Assembly (NCBI GenBank): GCA_046726435.1
Contig: JBKPAM010000032.1
Span: forward strand, 1 to 21,726
Reading direction: 5' to 3'
DNA from: AC-32 sp046726435
Lineage (GTDB): Bacteria; Actinomycetota; Thermoleophilia; Gaiellales; Gaiellaceae
Length of the DNA: 21,726 nucleotides
Part shown: positions 19,673 to 21,726 of the stretch, piece by piece
Layout of the letters: every line of letters begins with the position of its first letter
How positions within the stretch are numbered: position 1 is the stretch's first letter
Notes under the pieces: generated by a model
Seen by the model: only the letters and a program-made list of their open reading frames with translations
The model's database searches: none
Told to the model about the DNA's origin: nothing
Program-made: the position numbers and the translations under genes

Positions 19673-20979
19673 CCCGGCGAGGTCTCGTCGGCGGCGACCC
19701 ACTGGGCGTCCTGGAGGTACGGGAAGCTCAGCACGCGCCTGCGCGCCGAGAGATGGGCTCCGAGCGAGTTCGTCGCGCTGACGACGGCGTTCGGCGGGAT
19801 CACCCTCAGCGCGCGGGCTGCGATCCGGTCGTGCTCGGTGACGGTTGCGGCGTGCGCCTGGTGCTGCTGGCCGCCGGGGAAGTAGCTCCAGACCGGAAGC
19901 GGGCCGAGCAGGTAGCCCGAGGCGATGCAGAGCACGAGCGCGACGGTCGCAGTGGGGAGGGCCGGCCGCCAGCGCTGGAGCCTGGCCGCCCCGTACACCG
20001 CCGCCGCGATGAGCACCGGGATCAGGCCCGCGGTGTAATGGAAGCGGATCGAGGTCTGGGTCGCCGCCGCCGAGAGGAGGTTCACCGCGAGCTCGGGGAC
20101 CGCGGCGATCAGCGCGAGCGGCGCGAACACCACGAGCAGGCCGAGCGGCAGCACGAGGCGTGCCAGGTAGCCGAGCCCGCGCCCGGTCACCGCCGTTGTG
20201 ACGATCTTCCAGGGATCGGTCAGCGCCGTGTGGACGATTCCGCCCGGGGTGCTGCCGACCTCGCTGTAACGGGTGAAGAAGCTCGAGGTGCCGGCCTTGT
20301 TGAAGTGCGGGATCACGACCTCGATCGCGACGAGGGCCACGGCCACCCCGGCGACGGCGATCGCGGCACCGCTGAGCCGCCTGCCGTGCGCGAGCGCGTA
20401 CCAGATGCCAAGCCCGGCGACGACGAGTGCGATCTCCTCCTTGGTGGTGGCGGCCGCCGCGGCGAAGAGCGCGAACGGGAGCAAGCGGCCCTCGTCGAGG
20501 TACCAGATCGCGGAGAGCAGCAGGGGGCAGGCGAACGCGACCGGGTGGAACTCGTTCAGCGTCAGCCATTGCGTCGGCGGGTAGACGAGGTACGCGAGTG
20601 CGAAGCCCAGGCCGGCGCGCTCACTCGCGAGGTGCTTGCGGGCGAGCCAGAAGACCGGCAGCGCCCCGAGCGCGACGGCGATCGCCTGCGCGACGAGCAG
20701 GCCGTCCGGGCTGGGCCAGACGAGCCAGAGCGGCGTGAAGGCGGCGAGGATCGGGTCGAAATGCGCTCCGAGGCGCGAGATCTGGTCGCCCCGTAGCCCG
20801 GTGATCCGGAGCGGGTCTCCGTGTGCGGTCGACCAGACCGCCTGGACCATGTTGCCGAGGTCGAAGCGGCCGGTCGCAAAGGCGCGGTGGCGCAGGATCG
20901 AGAGGGCCGAGAAGCCCGTGGCGTAAGCGGCGATCGCGCTCCCGAGCAGGGTGCGTGGGCTCGGCAAACGAAGTGTCAC
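19534..20979 (-). CDS. DUF2079 family polytopic membrane protein
   Basis: The 481-residue protein (GTG start 20979) has the DUF2079 signature: RHRAFATGRFDLGNMVQAVW near the N-terminus, AHFDPILAAFTPLWLVWPS, TLNEFHPVAFACPLLL and TTKEEIALVVAGLGIW. SIRFHYTAGLIPVLIAAAVYG and a periplasmic C-terminal region with VVSATNSLGAHLSARRRVLSFP, WRLVFERDGILIFQR follow. The multi-helix topology and the early Asp resemble GT-C glycosyltransferases, but the activity is unproven. The start overlaps the GT4 gene stop (GTGA at 20976-20979), implying co-translation. A longer frame to 21303 is a shadow of that gene. The C-terminus overlaps the convergent gene. Confidence 0.85.
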   Translation of the reverse strand: MTLRLPSPRTLLGSAIAAYATGFSALSILRHRAFATGRFDLGNMVQAVWSTAHGDPLRITGLRGDQISRLGAHFDPILAAFTPLWLVWPSPDGLLVAQAIAVALGALPVFWLARKHLASERAGLGFALAYLVYPPTQWLTLNEFHPVAFACPLLLSAIWYLDEGRLLPFALFAAAAATTKEEIALVVAGLGIWYALAHGRRLSGAAIAVAGVAVALVAIEVVIPHFNKAGTSSFFTRYSEVGSTPGGIVHTALTDPWKIVTTAVTGRGLGYLARLVLPLGLLVVFAPLALIAAVPELAVNLLSAAATQTSIRFHYTAGLIPVLIAAAVYGAARLQRWRPALPTATVALVLCIASGYLLGPLPVWSYFPGGQQHQAHAATVTEHDRIAARALRVIPPNAVVSATNSLGAHLSARRRVLSFPYLQDAQWVAADETSPGYADRLAPLPTAVQLSWLRRNPEWRLVFERDGILIFQRASSATSTP

Positions 20980-21726
20980 CGCCGTGCGAGCTCCCGCTCG
21001 AGGAACTCGAGCCAGCGGCGGCCGAGGACCTCTTCGCTCGCCTGCGCCACGTAGGCGGCGCTTCCCCCGGCCGCGATGTGCTCCGCGAGCCCGCGATCGT
21101 GGGCCAGCCGGCGGAGGGCGGCGGCGAGCGCGTTGGCGTCGCCCGGCGGAGTCAGGAGGGCGCTCTCGCCGTCGGCGAGCAGCTCCCGGGCGGCCGGCGT
21201 GTCGGCGGTGATCAGAGGTGTTCCGCACGCGAGCGCCTGGAAGGCCTTGTTGGGGATCACGCGCCCGGCCTTCGCCGAGGTGCCGAAGATGCCAAGCGCG
21301 CACCCGGCCCGGTGGAGCTCGGCGGGGAGCTGCTCGTACTCGACCCAGGGAACCCAGTTCACGTTCCCCGGCCGCTCGCGCACGAGGTGCTCGAGCTGGC
21401 CGCTGCCGACGAGGCGGAAGTGGAGTTCGGGCGCGGCGCGGGCGGCGGCAACGACCGTCTCGAGCCCGTGGAGCGGGATCAGCTTCCCGACGAACAGGAC
21501 GGTGAATCGCGCGGGCGGCGACCAGCCTGGGACGAACAGCCGTTCCTCGGCGCCGACGAACGCGACCTCGACCTGGCTCGGCGGTAGGCCCGCGAGAGCG
21601 GCCAGATGGTCGCCGTTCGCCCGGGTGTCGGCGACGACGAGGTCGGCTGCGTGCAGGGCGCGCCGGTCGACGGCCACGAGCGCGCGTGCCTGGGGCGAGC
21701 CGGAGCGAAAGCGCCCGCGGTCGGCG
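20976..21726 (-). CDS. GT4-type glycosyltransferase, C-terminal part, cut by window edge
   Basis: Glycosyltransferases of this GT-B fold use a nucleotide sugar in the cytoplasm. The visible 249 residues cover the end of the N-terminal lobe (ALHAADLVVADTRANGDHLA, a typical segment just before the interlobe linker). The C-terminal lobe has FTVLFVGKLIPLHGLETVV, FRLVGSGQLEHLV and the donor-binding region GRVIPNKAFQALACGTPLIT, with AARELLADGESALLTPPGDA. A GTG at 21677 could be mistaken for a start, but family-like sequence (FRSGSPQARALVAVDRRAL) continues through to the window edge, so the gene extends to the right. It is coupled to the DUF2079 gene, so a joint role in making an envelope glycan is likely. 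Confidence 0.85.
   Translation of the reverse strand, partial: ADRGRFRSGSPQARALVAVDRRALHAADLVVADTRANGDHLAALAGLPPSQVEVAFVGAEERLFVPGWSPPARFTVLFVGKLIPLHGLETVVAAARAAPELHFRLVGSGQLEHLVRERPGNVNWVPWVEYEQLPAELHRAGCALGIFGTSAKAGRVIPNKAFQALACGTPLITADTPAARELLADGESALLTPPGDANALAAALRRLAHDRGLAEHIAAGGSAAYVAQASEEVLGRRWLEFLERELARR

Noticed and set aside
18197..20569. A 790-residue minus-strand open frame
   Set aside because: It is the antisense shadow of the PBP tail, the GT87-like gene and the DUF2079 gene. Its composition is Arg/Pro/Gly-rich with no domain, a typical artefact of very high GC.
21304..21677. GTG at 21677 as a true start of the GT4 gene
   Set aside because: Family-like sequence continues in frame to the window edge, and a start here would lose the N-terminal Rossmann lobe.

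Overview
The window is a GC-rich bacterial chromosome segment that carries the replication-origin neighbourhood. The order is dnaN and dnaA on the minus strand, then a non-coding gap with DnaA-box-like motifs, then rpmH-rnpA-yidD-yidC-jag-rsmG-parA-parB on the plus strand. This is the classic oriC layout of Gram-positive bacteria. The very high GC, heavy use of GTG/TTG starts, a DUF2203 protein and a short Gram-positive-type YidC point to Actinomycetota. A deep-branching lineage such as Thermoleophilia is my inference and has not been tested.

Region by region. 1-2065: start of dnaN (cut by the window edge), a short gap with a structured repeat, dnaA, and the 324-bp dnaA-rpmH gap that is the best oriC candidate. 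2066-6663: a tightly packed plus-strand operon for ribosomal protein L34, the RNase P protein, membrane insertion (YidD, YidC), the KH/R3H protein Jag, the rRNA methyltransferase RsmG and the ParA/ParB segregation system. Two very small reading frames (2557-2658 and 3730-3813) bridge neighbouring genes with stop/start overlaps at both ends. 6711-9358: housekeeping and hypothetical genes (an 82-residue orphan, an endonuclease/exonuclease/phosphatase-fold protein, a GNAT acetyltransferase, a minus-strand tRNA-Ile(GAT), a 61-residue orphan and a DUF151 bifunctional-nuclease-like protein).

14826 down to 9355: seven minus-strand genes, mostly overlapping by a few bases and so probably one operon. 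In transcription order they are a PIG-V-like mannosyltransferase, an orphan periplasmic-binding lipoprotein, a HAD hydrolase, a CPBP membrane protease, a PKD/L,D-transpeptidase, a PrcB-like protein and a stand-alone AroQ-type chorismate mutase. 14846-18398 (plus): DUF2203 protein, MscS channel and a bifunctional class A penicillin-binding protein with a proline-repeat tail. 18401-21726: a plus-strand polyprenol-dependent glycosyltransferase candidate that overlaps tail-to-tail with a DUF2079 membrane protein. The latter is coupled to a GT4 glycosyltransferase that runs off the right edge.

The right two-thirds is therefore dominated by envelope functions: peptidoglycan synthesis and cross-linking, lipid-linked sugar transfer and membrane proteolysis. 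I see no CRISPR array, phage, transposon or obvious defence system. The least expected things here are the small bridging reading frames, the missing conventional start of rsmG and the composition of the seven-gene operon.
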